This document shows positions 26,685 to 34,114 of a stretch of 64,000 nt of DNA, one piece after another; position 1 is the first letter of the stretch, and the number at the start of each line of letters is the position of its first letter. The translations under genes and the position numbers were made by a program. The notes beneath the pieces are model-generated. The model ran no database searches. It worked only from the letters and a program-made list of their open reading frames with translations, and was not told the DNA's origin. Source of the stretch: Paraperibacillus marinus (GTDB lineage: Bacteria > Bacillota > Bacilli > Bacillales > DSM-1321); contig NZ_CP143542.1 in assembly GCF_046237605.1 (NCBI RefSeq), positions 2,976,001-3,040,000 on the forward strand. The letters are read 5' to 3'.

Positions 26685-27473
26685 TTAGTCGGTAAAGTAA
26701 TTATCGATGATTTCCTCATGAAGGCCGGGTTTGGAAGCAAAAACTGATGTTTTCGACAGAAAATCGATCTTGCCGCCAAACACATCCGTGACCTCCCCGC
26801 CCACTTCCTCAATTAAGATGATTCCTGCTGCATAATCCCACGGGGAGAGCCTTAAAGTTACATAGGCATCATAGCGCCCTGCCGCTACATAGGCGAGCTC
26901 CAGAGCAGCAGATCCTGTGGATCTGGTACCCCTGACATCGGATACCAGGCTGATCAGCCGTTCTTTGGGGACAAGCCTGTTAGAGTGGATCCATGAAGCA
27001 TTTACCGCAAGTATCGTTTCCTTGACGGGAACCGGTTTGAGTGACGGAAGGCTTACCTCATTCATGTAGGCACCTTCCCCTTTGAAGGCATGATACAGCT
27101 CATCATGCACCACATCATATATCAACCCGATTTTCCCCACGCCATCCTCGAAGATTCCGATTGAAATGGCAAAATTGCGCTGCTGGTGAACAAAGTTAAT
27201 CGTGCCGTCAATCGGATCGATTATCCAGACGATGCCCTTCAGGTCATTGATGTCAGAGCCGACTCCCTCCTCACCGAGTATCCGGTGCCCCGGAAATTTC
27301 TCGCTGACTTTCTCATGGAAGTATTCCTCTGTGGCTTTATCCATATTGGTTACCAGGTCATTGGCATTTGACTTGGTTTCTACTGTCAGTTCAAGATCAA
27401 AAGAATCTCTTATCCTCTGGCCAGCTTCCTTAATCCAAACTTTTGCATATGTATCTATCCGCTTCCAATCCAT
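26685..27473 (-). CDS. suhB: Inositol monophosphatase family phosphatase
   Basis: A 262-residue Mg-dependent phosphatase of the inositol monophosphatase family. The metal site is complete: GEEG (ILGEEGVGSD), the signature WIIDPIDGTINFVH and the C-terminal WDYAAGIILIEEVGG. B. subtilis relatives (YktC) hydrolyse inositol-1-phosphate and related sugar phosphates. Start ATG; cytoplasmic. It lies between ylaF (convergent) and the small gene at 27686, as in the suhB/yktC neighbourhood of B. subtilis. Confidence 0.92.
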   Translation of the reverse strand: MDWKRIDTYAKVWIKEAGQRIRDSFDLELTVETKSNANDLVTNMDKATEEYFHEKVSEKFPGHRILGEEGVGSDINDLKGIVWIIDPIDGTINFVHQQRNFAISIGIFEDGVGKIGLIYDVVHDELYHAFKGEGAYMNEVSLPSLKPVPVKETILAVNASWIHSNRLVPKERLISLVSDVRGTRSTGSAALELAYVAAGRYDAYVTLRLSPWDYAAGIILIEEVGGEVTDVFGGKIDFLSKTSVFASKPGLHEEIIDNYFTD

Positions 27474-27574
27474 CTATTACGCCTCCGAACTATTGTATGA
27501 AGAATGTGTTTATTTCACTATATTTTCAGCTTATGCCATTGCACATAATCATTCAAGTTTTTACCAATGATATA

Positions 27575-27617
27575 TAAAAGGCGGACTCAGTCTTGACAGC
27601 ACCCTGAGCCCGCCTAA
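27575..27617 (-). terminator. Terminator after the 65-residue gene
   Basis: AGGCGGACTCAG pairs with CTGAGCCCGCCT (27579-27615), followed on the minus strand by TTTTATATATC. Confidence 0.8.
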
Positions 27618-27685
27618 GGAATTTCTTCCATCCGGCTGTTTAATATATCCATTCGATTAGGTTAGACTCCCATTCAAAATTAATG

Positions 27686-27883
27686 CTAGAAACCTTTTAA
27701 GCGGACAAGCTCCTGCCTGATTCTTTCAAGTCTCTTCATGCATTTCGTTTTTATCTCTTCATTGTGCTCATTCATTGCTTCATATAAGGTAGCCAGTTCA
27801 TAGTCCATTTCCATTCTAAGAACTGCTGTTTTATGCTTTTCAACTTCTTTAGCCTTAAGTGCATGATTTACAACTTGTTTCAT
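27686..27883 (-). CDS. Small helical protein (YkzI-like position)
   Basis: A 65-residue, highly charged protein that looks all-helical (MKQVVNHALKAKEVEKHKTA, then LATLYEAMNEHNEEIKTKC, ending with a basic segment RLERIRQELVRLKGF). No signal peptide. ATG at 27883 lies eight bases after AAGGGG and is preferred to the GTG three codons upstream. Position between suhB and yktB corresponds to ykzI in B. subtilis as I remember it, but I cannot confirm homology. Own terminator downstream. Confidence 0.7.
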   Translation of the reverse strand: MKQVVNHALKAKEVEKHKTAVLRMEMDYELATLYEAMNEHNEEIKTKCMKRLERIRQELVRLKGF

Positions 27884-28083
27884 AGTAGGCACCCCTTCAC
27901 TCGATTTTGTGCTTAGTTATCTAAATTTTCTGTTATTTTTTTATCATATTATGTTTGCCCATTTAAAACGGCAACAAAATTGTGCTAAAATCTATTTTCC
28001 AAACCTGTAAGACTCCATGTCTTCTTTTTGCAGGACGATGTGATAAAATACATGGCATATTGTCATCCATAGGAGGAAATTCA

Positions 28084-28704
28084 GTGAAAATTACAGGTTT
28101 TACAGCCTCAGATTTCAACGTATTCAAGATAGCTGGTCTTGAGGACCGGATGTCGGCTCTTCAAGAAAGACTGCGTCCAAAGCTTGAAGCGCTTGGACAG
28201 CACCTAGCAGGTGAGCTTGCCGTAATGACAGGTGAAGAAATGTACTATCATGTGGCAAAGCATGCCCGGAGGACGATTAATCCGCCTAATGATACCTGGG
28301 TGGCTTTTTCCTCTAATAAAAGAGGATATAAAATGATGCCGCATTTTCAGATCGGCCTTTGGGAAACCCATGTTTTTATCTGGTTCGCCCTCATTTATGA
28401 AGCTCCCAATAAAGGTGCTGCAGGTGCGGCCTTCGAACAGAATATAGATCAAATTGTAAGTTCCATCCCCGGACATTTTGTCTGGTCAGGGGACCACACC
28501 ATCCCGGACGCAGCACCAGGCTCCGAGCTTACAAAGGATGGCATTCTTGCCTTATTCCAGCGCGTTCAAAATGTAAAGAGTGCTGAAATCCTTTGCGGGC
28601 TGCACATCCCGAGAGAAGAAGCCGTCTCTATGTCAGCCGATAAACTTACAGCTGTCATCCATGATGTGTTTGAGACATTAATACCCCTTTATAAATTATC
28701 TTAA
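28084..28704 (+). CDS. yktB: YktB family protein (UPF0637 / DUF1054)
   Basis: A 206-residue protein of the UPF0637 family; recognised from the N-terminus KITGFTASDFNVFKIAGLEDRM and the middle HAKRTINPPNDTWVAF-type block (HARRTINPPNDTWVAFSSN). Function unknown; the structure of relatives is a single alpha/beta domain. GTG at 28084 lies directly behind AGGAGGAAATTCA and gives the family length, so the upstream 34-codon extension from 27982 is rejected. Convergent with yktA. Confidence 0.9.
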   Translation: MKITGFTASDFNVFKIAGLEDRMSALQERLRPKLEALGQHLAGELAVMTGEEMYYHVAKHARRTINPPNDTWVAFSSNKRGYKMMPHFQIGLWETHVFIWFALIYEAPNKGAAGAAFEQNIDQIVSSIPGHFVWSGDHTIPDAAPGSELTKDGILALFQRVQNVKSAEILCGLHIPREEAVSMSADKLTAVIHDVFETLIPLYKLS

Positions 28705-28705
28705 A

Positions 28706-28752
28706 CGCGAAAAAGGCTGGACCCTCTTAGATGAGCGTTCAGCCTTTTCCTC
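28706..28752 (+). terminator. Terminator after yktB
   Basis: AAAAGGCTG pairs with CAGCCTTTT across a loop of about 22 bases (28711-28748). It ends just before the convergent yktA stop. Confidence 0.65.
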
Positions 28753-28759
28753 GTATTGG

Positions 28760-29029
28760 TCACATTTTTATGGCAGTCCCAGGTTCCGCATCCTTAGCTT
28801 TTTGTATGGTGCGGTATGAAGAGTAGCCGCTCATCTCTTCAAATTCCCCTGTAAGCTTTTTTTCATCAGCTTTCCCAGGCACAATCTGCTTGAACCTGCG
28901 GTATTGATCCATGATTCTTTCCTTTTGAATTCCCTTTTCATATGCCTGTTCCACACACTCAAAAAATCTTATCACATCGACCGTTTCCTCGGTGGTCCAG
29001 CTGTAATCAATTGGATACTGATATTCCAT
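28760..29029 (-). CDS. yktA: UPF0223 protein YktA
   Basis: An 89-residue protein of the UPF0223 family: MEYQYPIDYSWTTEETVDVI at the N-terminus, then YEKGIQKERIMDQYRRFKQIVP and GEFEEMSGYSSYRTIQ. It is a small helical protein of unknown function. ATG at 29029 follows GGGTGA by a few bases; the GTG three codons upstream is also possible. It follows the NMO-family gene by 30 bases on the same strand. Confidence 0.88.
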   Translation of the reverse strand: MEYQYPIDYSWTTEETVDVIRFFECVEQAYEKGIQKERIMDQYRRFKQIVPGKADEKKLTGEFEEMSGYSSYRTIQKAKDAEPGTAIKM

Positions 29030-29059
29030 TCCATTCACCCGCTTTTATAATTATAAAAC

Positions 29060-30013
29060 TTATTCTGCCCATTTTCTCCTGATATCGCCAGCTTCTTTCA
29101 TGATTACCTCAATCAATCCGGCTGCCGAAGGCACATCCCGGATCATGCCCATAACCTGGCCAGCCCAGGCAAATCCATTTTCCTGGCCTTCATGGATGAA
29201 CCGTTTGTTGGCATATCCGCTGATCATATCCTTCACTTCATCATAGGATGTGCCCCTTTGTTCCATTTCAATGAGCTTTTGAGTCCAGCCGTTTGAAATG
29301 GCACGTGCGGGTGCACCTAACGTCCGTTTAATGACCACCGTATCATCTTCGGATCCCTTGATCAAGGCTTCTTTGTACAGTGGATGGGCATGTATGCATT
29401 CCCTGGTGGCAATAAATCTTGTTCCCATCTCAATCCCTTCAGCTCCAAGGGAGAGTGCAGCCATCAGGCCCCTCCCATCCCCTATGCCGCCGGATGCAAT
29501 TACCGGGATGGATACAGCATCCACCACCTGGGGAATCAGTACCATGGTTCCGGTATCACTCTTCCCTAAATGCCCGCCGCCTTCATGGCCTACAGCCATG
29601 ACAGCATCCGCCCCAAGCTCCTCTGCTTTTTGGGCCTGCCTCCTCGCTGCGACGAGTACCAGTTTTTTTACCTCTGTGCCTTCGAGCATCTTGAAAAAGG
29701 GGACTGGGTTCCCCCCCGTAACACTCATGATCCCGACTCCCTCTTTCAGGGCAGCTTCCACAAAGTGTTCAAATGGCCGCCCATGCTGCCCTATGGCAAA
29801 ATTGACGCCAAACGGCCTGTCTGTCCTTTCCTTTACCTTCCGGATCTCCATCGTCAGTGCAAACGGGTCCTCAAGCGACATGGCAGTAATCTGCCCAAGT
29901 CCGCCTGCATTTGAAACTGCTGCGGCCAGTTCCGCATAAGCCAGATAGGCAAGACCGCCCTGTATGATTGGAAATTCGATATTAAGCAGTTTAGTGACCC
30001 TCGTTTCCCACAC
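29060..30013 (-). CDS. Nitronate monooxygenase / FabK-like FMN oxidoreductase
   Basis: A 317-residue TIM-barrel flavoprotein of the nitronate monooxygenase family. FMN contacts are visible in FPIIQGGLAYLAYAELAAAVSNAGGLGQI, AVGHEGGGHLGK (the HEGGGH motif with the catalytic histidine of class II/FabK-like members) and PVIASGGIGDGRG, plus GAEGIEMGTRFIA. It could oxidise alkyl nitronates or act as an FMN enoyl-ACP reductase; the HxGG motif alone does not separate these. GTG at 30013 lies seven bases after AAAGGGG; the longer frame starts inside that site and is rejected. Probably co-transcribed with yktA. Confidence 0.82.
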   Translation of the reverse strand: MWETRVTKLLNIEFPIIQGGLAYLAYAELAAAVSNAGGLGQITAMSLEDPFALTMEIRKVKERTDRPFGVNFAIGQHGRPFEHFVEAALKEGVGIMSVTGGNPVPFFKMLEGTEVKKLVLVAARRQAQKAEELGADAVMAVGHEGGGHLGKSDTGTMVLIPQVVDAVSIPVIASGGIGDGRGLMAALSLGAEGIEMGTRFIATRECIHAHPLYKEALIKGSEDDTVVIKRTLGAPARAISNGWTQKLIEMEQRGTSYDEVKDMISGYANKRFIHEGQENGFAWAGQVMGMIRDVPSAAGLIEVIMKEAGDIRRKWAE

Positions 30014-30109
30014 AAAAAAAACCCCTTTCACATGCCCTTGCCTATTTTATCTCTGCTATGATATATGCAGCTATGCAAACCAGCTGACAAATGCTATAAT
30101 TCATTTGTT

Positions 30110-30138
30110 TTGTTAATACTAACAAGGGCTGTTATAGT
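30110..30138 (+). promoter_or_regulatory. Candidate speA promoter
   Basis: TTGTTA (30110-30115), 17 bases, TATAGT (30133-30138), a sigma-A-like pair 35 bases before the speA start. A second TATAAT at about 30095 lacks a good -35. Confidence 0.5.
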
Positions 30139-30173
30139 TAGTAAAATATTTTACATACAAAGAGGTGTCATAG

Positions 30174-31646
30174 ATGAATCAATATGAAACACCCCTTTTT
30201 ACCGGACTCCTTGAACATGCTAAGAAAAACCCCGTTCAATTTCACATTCCCGGCCACAAAAAGGGACAGGGCATGGATCCTGAATTCAAAGAATTCATTG
30301 GAGAAAACGCACTCTCCATTGATTTGATAAATATTGCTCCGCTTGATGATCTGCATTCTCCAAAAGGCATGATACACAAGGCCCATGTTCTGGCCGCAGA
30401 AGCCTTTGGTGCAGATCATACTTTTTTCTCTGTGCAAGGAACCTCAGGAGCGATCATGACCATGGTCATGAGTGTCTGCGGGCCTGGAGATAAAATCATT
30501 GTTCCGAGAAATGTCCATAAATCCGTTATGTCTGCCATCGTCTTCGCAGGGGCTGTCCCGGTCTTCATCCATCCTGAGGTGGATGTCAACCTGGGGATAT
30601 CCCATGGGATTACGACAGATTCTGTGGAGAAGGCCCTGCTGCAGCATCCTGATGCAAAAGGCGTGCTCGTCATTAATCCGACCTATTTCGGCATATCTGC
30701 CGACCTGAAAAAAATAGTTGAAATCGCTCATTCTTATTCTGTTCCTGTACTGGTTGATGAAGCACATGGGGTTCATATCCACTTCCATGAAAGGCTGCCG
30801 ATGTCTGCCATGCAGGCTGGTGCTGATCTTGCCGCAACAAGTGTCCATAAGCTAGGAGGCTCATTGACACAGAGCTCCATCCTGAATGTCAGAGAGGGCC
30901 TTGTATCGGTAAGCCGGGTAAAATCCATCCTGAGCATGCTTACCACCACATCCACTTCCTACATTCTGCTTGCATCACTTGATGCGGCCAGGAAAAGGCT
31001 TGCAACAGAGGGAAGGGAACTTATTGAGAAGACAATCACACTGGCCAATCATATCCGGCAGGAAATAAACAAAATTCCCAAGCTGTATTGTGTCGGGGAA
31101 GAAATATTAGGAAGCAAGGCTACCTATGATTATGACCCAACCAAATTGATCATTTCAATCAAGAAGCTTGGCCTTAACGGATATGATGTAGAAAAATGGC
31201 TCAGGGAAAAACATAATATTGAAGTGGAACTATCCGATATGTATAATCTCCTATGCATTGTCACTCCAGGAGATACGGAAACAGAAGCCGCGCTGCTGAT
31301 TGATGCCATGAAGGATCTGGCAGAAGAATTTAAGCATTATTCAGAAGAGCATAAAGAAATCCCTGTGATCCTGCCGGGTATCCCCGGCCTTGCTCTTACA
31401 CCGAGGGACGCCTTCTATGCAGAAACTGAAGTGGTTCCCTTTGAAGAATCAGCAGGCAGAATCATTGCGGAGTTCATCATGGTCTATCCGCCAGGAATCC
31501 CAATCTTCATCCCTGGTGAAATCATAACCGAAGAAAATCTGTATTACATCACGAAGAACCTGGAAGCAGGCCTTCCTGTTCAGGGTCCTGAAGATTATGA
31601 TCTAAGACATCTGAGAGTCATAAAGGAACATAAGGCCATTCGCTGA
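30174..31646 (+). CDS. speA: Biosynthetic arginine decarboxylase (Orn/Lys/Arg decarboxylase family)
   Basis: A 490-residue PLP enzyme of the fold-type I ornithine/lysine/arginine decarboxylase family, the length of B. subtilis SpeA, which makes agmatine for polyamine synthesis. The N-terminus carries FHIPGHKKGQGMDPEF, the PLP lysine lies in AATSVHKLGGSLTQSS, and the upstream VDEAHGVH holds the cofactor aspartate. The C-terminal domain ends with YPPGIPIFIPGE, a family signature. AGAGGTG precedes ATG. The substrate (Arg versus Lys) is inferred from gene position between yktA and pdhD. Confidence 0.92.
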   Translation: MNQYETPLFTGLLEHAKKNPVQFHIPGHKKGQGMDPEFKEFIGENALSIDLINIAPLDDLHSPKGMIHKAHVLAAEAFGADHTFFSVQGTSGAIMTMVMSVCGPGDKIIVPRNVHKSVMSAIVFAGAVPVFIHPEVDVNLGISHGITTDSVEKALLQHPDAKGVLVINPTYFGISADLKKIVEIAHSYSVPVLVDEAHGVHIHFHERLPMSAMQAGADLAATSVHKLGGSLTQSSILNVREGLVSVSRVKSILSMLTTTSTSYILLASLDAARKRLATEGRELIEKTITLANHIRQEINKIPKLYCVGEEILGSKATYDYDPTKLIISIKKLGLNGYDVEKWLREKHNIEVELSDMYNLLCIVTPGDTETEAALLIDAMKDLAEEFKHYSEEHKEIPVILPGIPGLALTPRDAFYAETEVVPFEESAGRIIAEFIMVYPPGIPIFIPGEIITEENLYYITKNLEAGLPVQGPEDYDLRHLRVIKEHKAIR

Positions 31647-31654
31647 GATAAAAA

Positions 31655-31692
31655 GATAAAAGCCTTGCCGGAATGCCGGCAAGGCTTTTTTT
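31655..31692. terminator. Bidirectional terminator shared by speA and SR1
   Basis: An 11-bp perfect stem, AGCCTTGCCGG with CCGGCAAGGCT, is flanked by A4 and T7. It ends speA on the plus strand and the SR1 RNA on the minus strand. Confidence 0.93.
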
Positions 31693-31702
31693 ATATTAAC
31701 CC

Positions 31703-31831
31703 CTAAATCTCATTTCTCTCCATTTTCTCGTTCTGGCAGCAGTGGCATTTCGCTGAATACAAAACATTTACCTTATCATCATCATAATGATCAATCGTGC
31801 TGTTGCAAGTTTGACAAACAATCGTACCCAT
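31703..31831 (-). CDS. sr1p: SR1P, GapA-binding peptide encoded in SR1
   Basis: A 42-residue peptide starting MGTIVCQTCNSTIDHYDDDK with a second cysteine cluster CHCC near the C-terminus. The first six residues and the acidic YDDDK-type segment match B. subtilis SR1P, which binds glyceraldehyde-3-phosphate dehydrogenase GapA and promotes its interaction with RNase J1. AAGAAGGGG lies upstream of ATG. The gene is below most length cut-offs. The tail (KMERNEI) differs from the B. subtilis sequence I remember. Notably rnjA, encoding RNase J1, lies 11 kb away in this window. Confidence 0.85.
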   Translation of the reverse strand: MGTIVCQTCNSTIDHYDDDKVNVLYSAKCHCCQNEKMERNEI

Positions 31832-31869
31832 AGCCTCAAACCCCTTCTTTTTAATGTTTTGTCATTACC

Positions 31870-31885
31870 TGTGAAAGCGCTTTAT
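31870..31885. promoter_or_regulatory. cre-like site in the SR1 leader
   Basis: TGTGAAAGCGCTTTAT contains the palindromic core GAAAGCGCTTT resembling a CcpA catabolite-responsive element; the last two consensus bases (CA) are not matched. It lies about +8 to +23 relative to the predicted SR1 start, a roadblock position. B. subtilis SR1 responds to CcpA weakly and CcpN strongly. Confidence 0.5.
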
Positions 31886-31898
31886 ATTCTCTGGTTCT

Positions 31899-31927
31899 AT
31901 AATAATATATCACTTTTAATAAATCAA
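31899..31927 (-). promoter_or_regulatory. Promoter of SR1
   Basis: Minus strand TTGATT (31922-31927), 17-base spacer, TATTAT (31899-31904). The spacer and the -10 overlap AGTGATATATT (31904-31914), which matches 10 of 11 positions of the CcpN operator consensus as I remember it. Confidence 0.65.
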
Positions 31928-32090
31928 GTGCTAATTGTATGTAACATTAATAAAAAATTGGCTCTAATATGTTCAACAATAGGACTGTTTTTATATATAC
32001 CACATATAATGGAAGGATGACTATTGTACAGACTTCCTCACTCGGGTAAAATTAACTAAAAATTCTTATAACATAAAGGAGCGGAGAATT

Positions 32091-32525
32091 ATGACTGAAA
32101 CCGCCTTCATAAAGCTGGTTGAACAATCTAAACAACAAACCATTACTCTTGACGAGTTAAAGAATTGGTTTCGCTATTATCAGGAGATAACCACCAAAAC
32201 CGGCCGGCAGGTTGGATGGAACTACAGCAGCATGGCCTTTCCTTACGAAATCGATGATACTCCCACAGACTCCCGAAGCTGGTTCAGTCTTACCTCCTCC
32301 CATGATCGGTACAATGCCATCATCCTCGGCGTTACTGCTGAAAAAATAACAGGAGATGGACAGCCCGGTAAATTACAATCCGCCATCCAGATTACCCTGC
32401 CCCCTGCCTCTACCTTCGGTGACAAAGGCAAGGCGAACGAATTCTCCAAATTCCTGGCCAAACAGCTGGAAGGGGAACTGCACTTATTCAACGGCCGGGT
32501 CATGTATTTTTACAGACGCAGATGA
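32091..32525 (+). CDS. DUF1885 family protein
   Basis: A 144-residue protein matching the DUF1885 family of Bacillaceae: TAFIKLVEQSKQQTITLDEL at the start, FRYYQEITTKTGRQVGWNYS in the middle and FSKFLAKQLEGELHLFNGR near the end. Cytoplasmic, soluble; relatives have an FKBP-like or alpha/beta fold of unknown role. AAAGGAGCGGAG is a strong ribosome site. Transcribed alone on the plus strand, divergent from SR1. Confidence 0.78.
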   Translation: MTETAFIKLVEQSKQQTITLDELKNWFRYYQEITTKTGRQVGWNYSSMAFPYEIDDTPTDSRSWFSLTSSHDRYNAIILGVTAEKITGDGQPGKLQSAIQITLPPASTFGDKGKANEFSKFLAKQLEGELHLFNGRVMYFYRRR

Positions 32526-32689
32526 GACCTTCAGTGCGGCGGTCTGGCTGCAGAGCATCAGCATGCCTTAGTATGGGGCTTAGATTCTCAGGAACTATGA
32601 AGGCGGCTTCCGATGAGGTTTATTTTAGTCACTGTCTCAAAGGACACCCCCCAAGGTGTGGAGCAGCTCCCCCTGGTTCTTAGCAGCAT

Positions 32690-32730
32690 ACAGAGGATGT
32701 CCCAAAAAGTTTGGGACATCCGCTTTTAAA
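32690..32730 (+). terminator. Terminator after the DUF1885 gene
   Basis: GGATGTCCCA pairs with TGGGACATCC (32695-32721), followed by GCTTTTA. It stands 165 bases past the stop, so the 3' untranslated region would be long. Confidence 0.7.
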
Positions 32731-32768
32731 ACGTTTAATAGGCCCGCTCACAGCAGCATGTCAGCTCC

Positions 32769-33641
32769 TCACTCCATTACCTCGATCTCCCCGGGATCCA
32801 CAAATCCGTAGCCTTTTTTGCGGAGGCCCTCAATAATCCCTGGCAGCGCCTCTTTGGTCCATTGGCGGTCATGCATGAGGAGATTCGCTCCATCTCTCAA
32901 TAACGGGGAATCAACCATGATTTTAGTCAGGGCCATGCTGTTTTGGTAGCTGGCTTCCCAATCATAGCCATACGTCCAGTTCATGATGATCATTTTCTCA
33001 TTTGAAGCCACCTGCCTGGAGTGCGGTGTGTTAGCACCGAATGGCGCCCTGAAAAATTTCGGACGTTCTCCTATGATCTTTTCAATTTCATCATTCAGGG
33101 AAATGATCTGACGGCTTTGATCCTCTTCGGAGATTTCCTTTAAGTTCACATGGTCGTATGTATGATTTCCAATAGTGAATCCCAAATCGTGGACTTTTTT
33201 TAATTTCGCCTTTCCTTCCGGAGTTTTAATAAAGTGGCCGTTGACAAAGAAGATGGCATGTACGCCTTTTTCCTTTAAAATGGCTGCCATTTCAACGGCG
33301 TATTTATCTGGAGCATCATCGATTGTGAGCAGTGCCACTTTTTTAGCTGCATCCTTTATTGGAACGATAGACCAGTCATTAGGATTTACCCGATACTTGG
33401 GAACGGCCTGGACTGCAGTTTCTTCCGGCTCACCGTCTGAATCTCCATCTTCCTGCTTCTCAGGCATACCCTCTCTTTCTTGTGCAGGCTGTTTTTCCTC
33501 TTCACCGGAAGCAGCTTCACCGCTCTTTTCGCCAGCCGCTTTCTTAACATTTTCTCCAGCGTCAGGCTCCGCTTGCTGTTTTTGTGCGCATCCTGCCGCT
33601 GTAAACAGCATCAGGATGCAAAGCAGTAATTTTTTTGCCAT
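32769..33641 (-). CDS. Polysaccharide deacetylase family lipoprotein
   Basis: A 290-residue NodB-type carbohydrate esterase 4. Residues 1-18 form a lipoprotein-like signal (MAKKLLLCILMLFTAAGC), followed by a disordered Glu/Lys/Ala-rich linker to about residue 80. The catalytic motifs are all present: TIDDAPD (motif 1, base and metal aspartates), GNHTYDHVNL (metal histidines), RAPFGAN (motif 3) and NLLMHDRQW (motif 5 histidine). It would deacetylate a surface polymer such as peptidoglycan outside the membrane. The substrate is not determined. It lies downstream of the small membrane protein gene on the same strand. Confidence 0.88.
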   Translation of the reverse strand: MAKKLLLCILMLFTAAGCAQKQQAEPDAGENVKKAAGEKSGEAASGEEEKQPAQEREGMPEKQEDGDSDGEPEETAVQAVPKYRVNPNDWSIVPIKDAAKKVALLTIDDAPDKYAVEMAAILKEKGVHAIFFVNGHFIKTPEGKAKLKKVHDLGFTIGNHTYDHVNLKEISEEDQSRQIISLNDEIEKIIGERPKFFRAPFGANTPHSRQVASNEKMIIMNWTYGYDWEASYQNSMALTKIMVDSPLLRDGANLLMHDRQWTKEALPGIIEGLRKKGYGFVDPGEIEVME

Positions 33642-33735
33642 ATGTAATACCCCTCTAGTTCTTTTGTGACATTAAAATCGGAAGTCCTCCCAGACTTGAC
33701 CGTATCACTCCCTGAGAATCCTTCCCTGTCCATAG

Positions 33736-33981
33736 TTATAGCGGGACCATGCTGTGCAGGCATAAATTTGCCAATCCGTAGAAGGAAAGGCTTGTACAAG
33801 TGATCAAAATGGTCCGCCGGTTCGACTTCAATATTGTTTTCCCTATTACAAGTGATAAATAACAAAAAATGATGAACATGGTGATTTTGTATATGAACCG
33901 GTCATGATCTGACAGCCATTCAGCCAGTGTATAGCCGCTCCATACCATCGTTTGGAATAAAAATACGATATAGCTCTTCAT
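33736..33981 (-). CDS. Small membrane protein, unknown function
   Basis: An 81-residue protein with about three hydrophobic stretches: IVFLFQTMVWSGYTLAEWL, then YKITMFIIFCYLSLVIG and a C-terminal segment ITCTSLSFYGLANL, with a basic loop TILKSNRRT between. I do not recognise a family. The ATG at 33981 has GCGGGG about ten bases upstream; a TTG-started form seven codons longer is also possible. It stands alone between pdhD and the deacetylase gene. The frame is moderately convincing because hydrophobicity is regular, but no homology is claimed. Confidence 0.5.
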   Translation of the reverse strand: MKSYIVFLFQTMVWSGYTLAEWLSDHDRFIYKITMFIIFCYLSLVIGKTILKSNRRTILITCTSLSFYGLANLCLHSMVPL

Positions 33982-34065
33982 TCGTATCCAGCCCCGCTTC
34001 AATAGATCTTTAATTTCCGCCTTTATTCAATCCTATTAAGGCTTGGGCCATTTCATGAAAAGGTT

Positions 34066-34102
34066 CACACAAAAAAACCCCTGCTTTTAAAAGCAGGGGC
34101 CG
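34066..34102 (-). terminator. Terminator after pdhD
   Basis: An 11-bp stem, CCCCTGCTTTT with AAAAGCAGGGG (34078-34099), is followed on the minus strand by seven T. It ends the pdhABCD operon. Confidence 0.95.
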
Positions 34103-34114
34103 GAGTTGCTACTA

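Larger units (their letters stand above)
31658..31892 (-). ncRNA. sr1: SR1 dual-function small RNA
   Basis: A transcript of about 235 bases on the minus strand is predicted from a consensus-like promoter (31899-31927) to the shared terminator. It contains the SR1P reading frame. In B. subtilis SR1 is a dual-function RNA encoded between pdhD and speA, base-pairing with ahrC mRNA and encoding SR1P; the position and the encoded peptide fit here. The antisense part cannot be checked without the ahrC sequence. Start and end are inferred from promoter and terminator, not observed. Confidence 0.72.
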
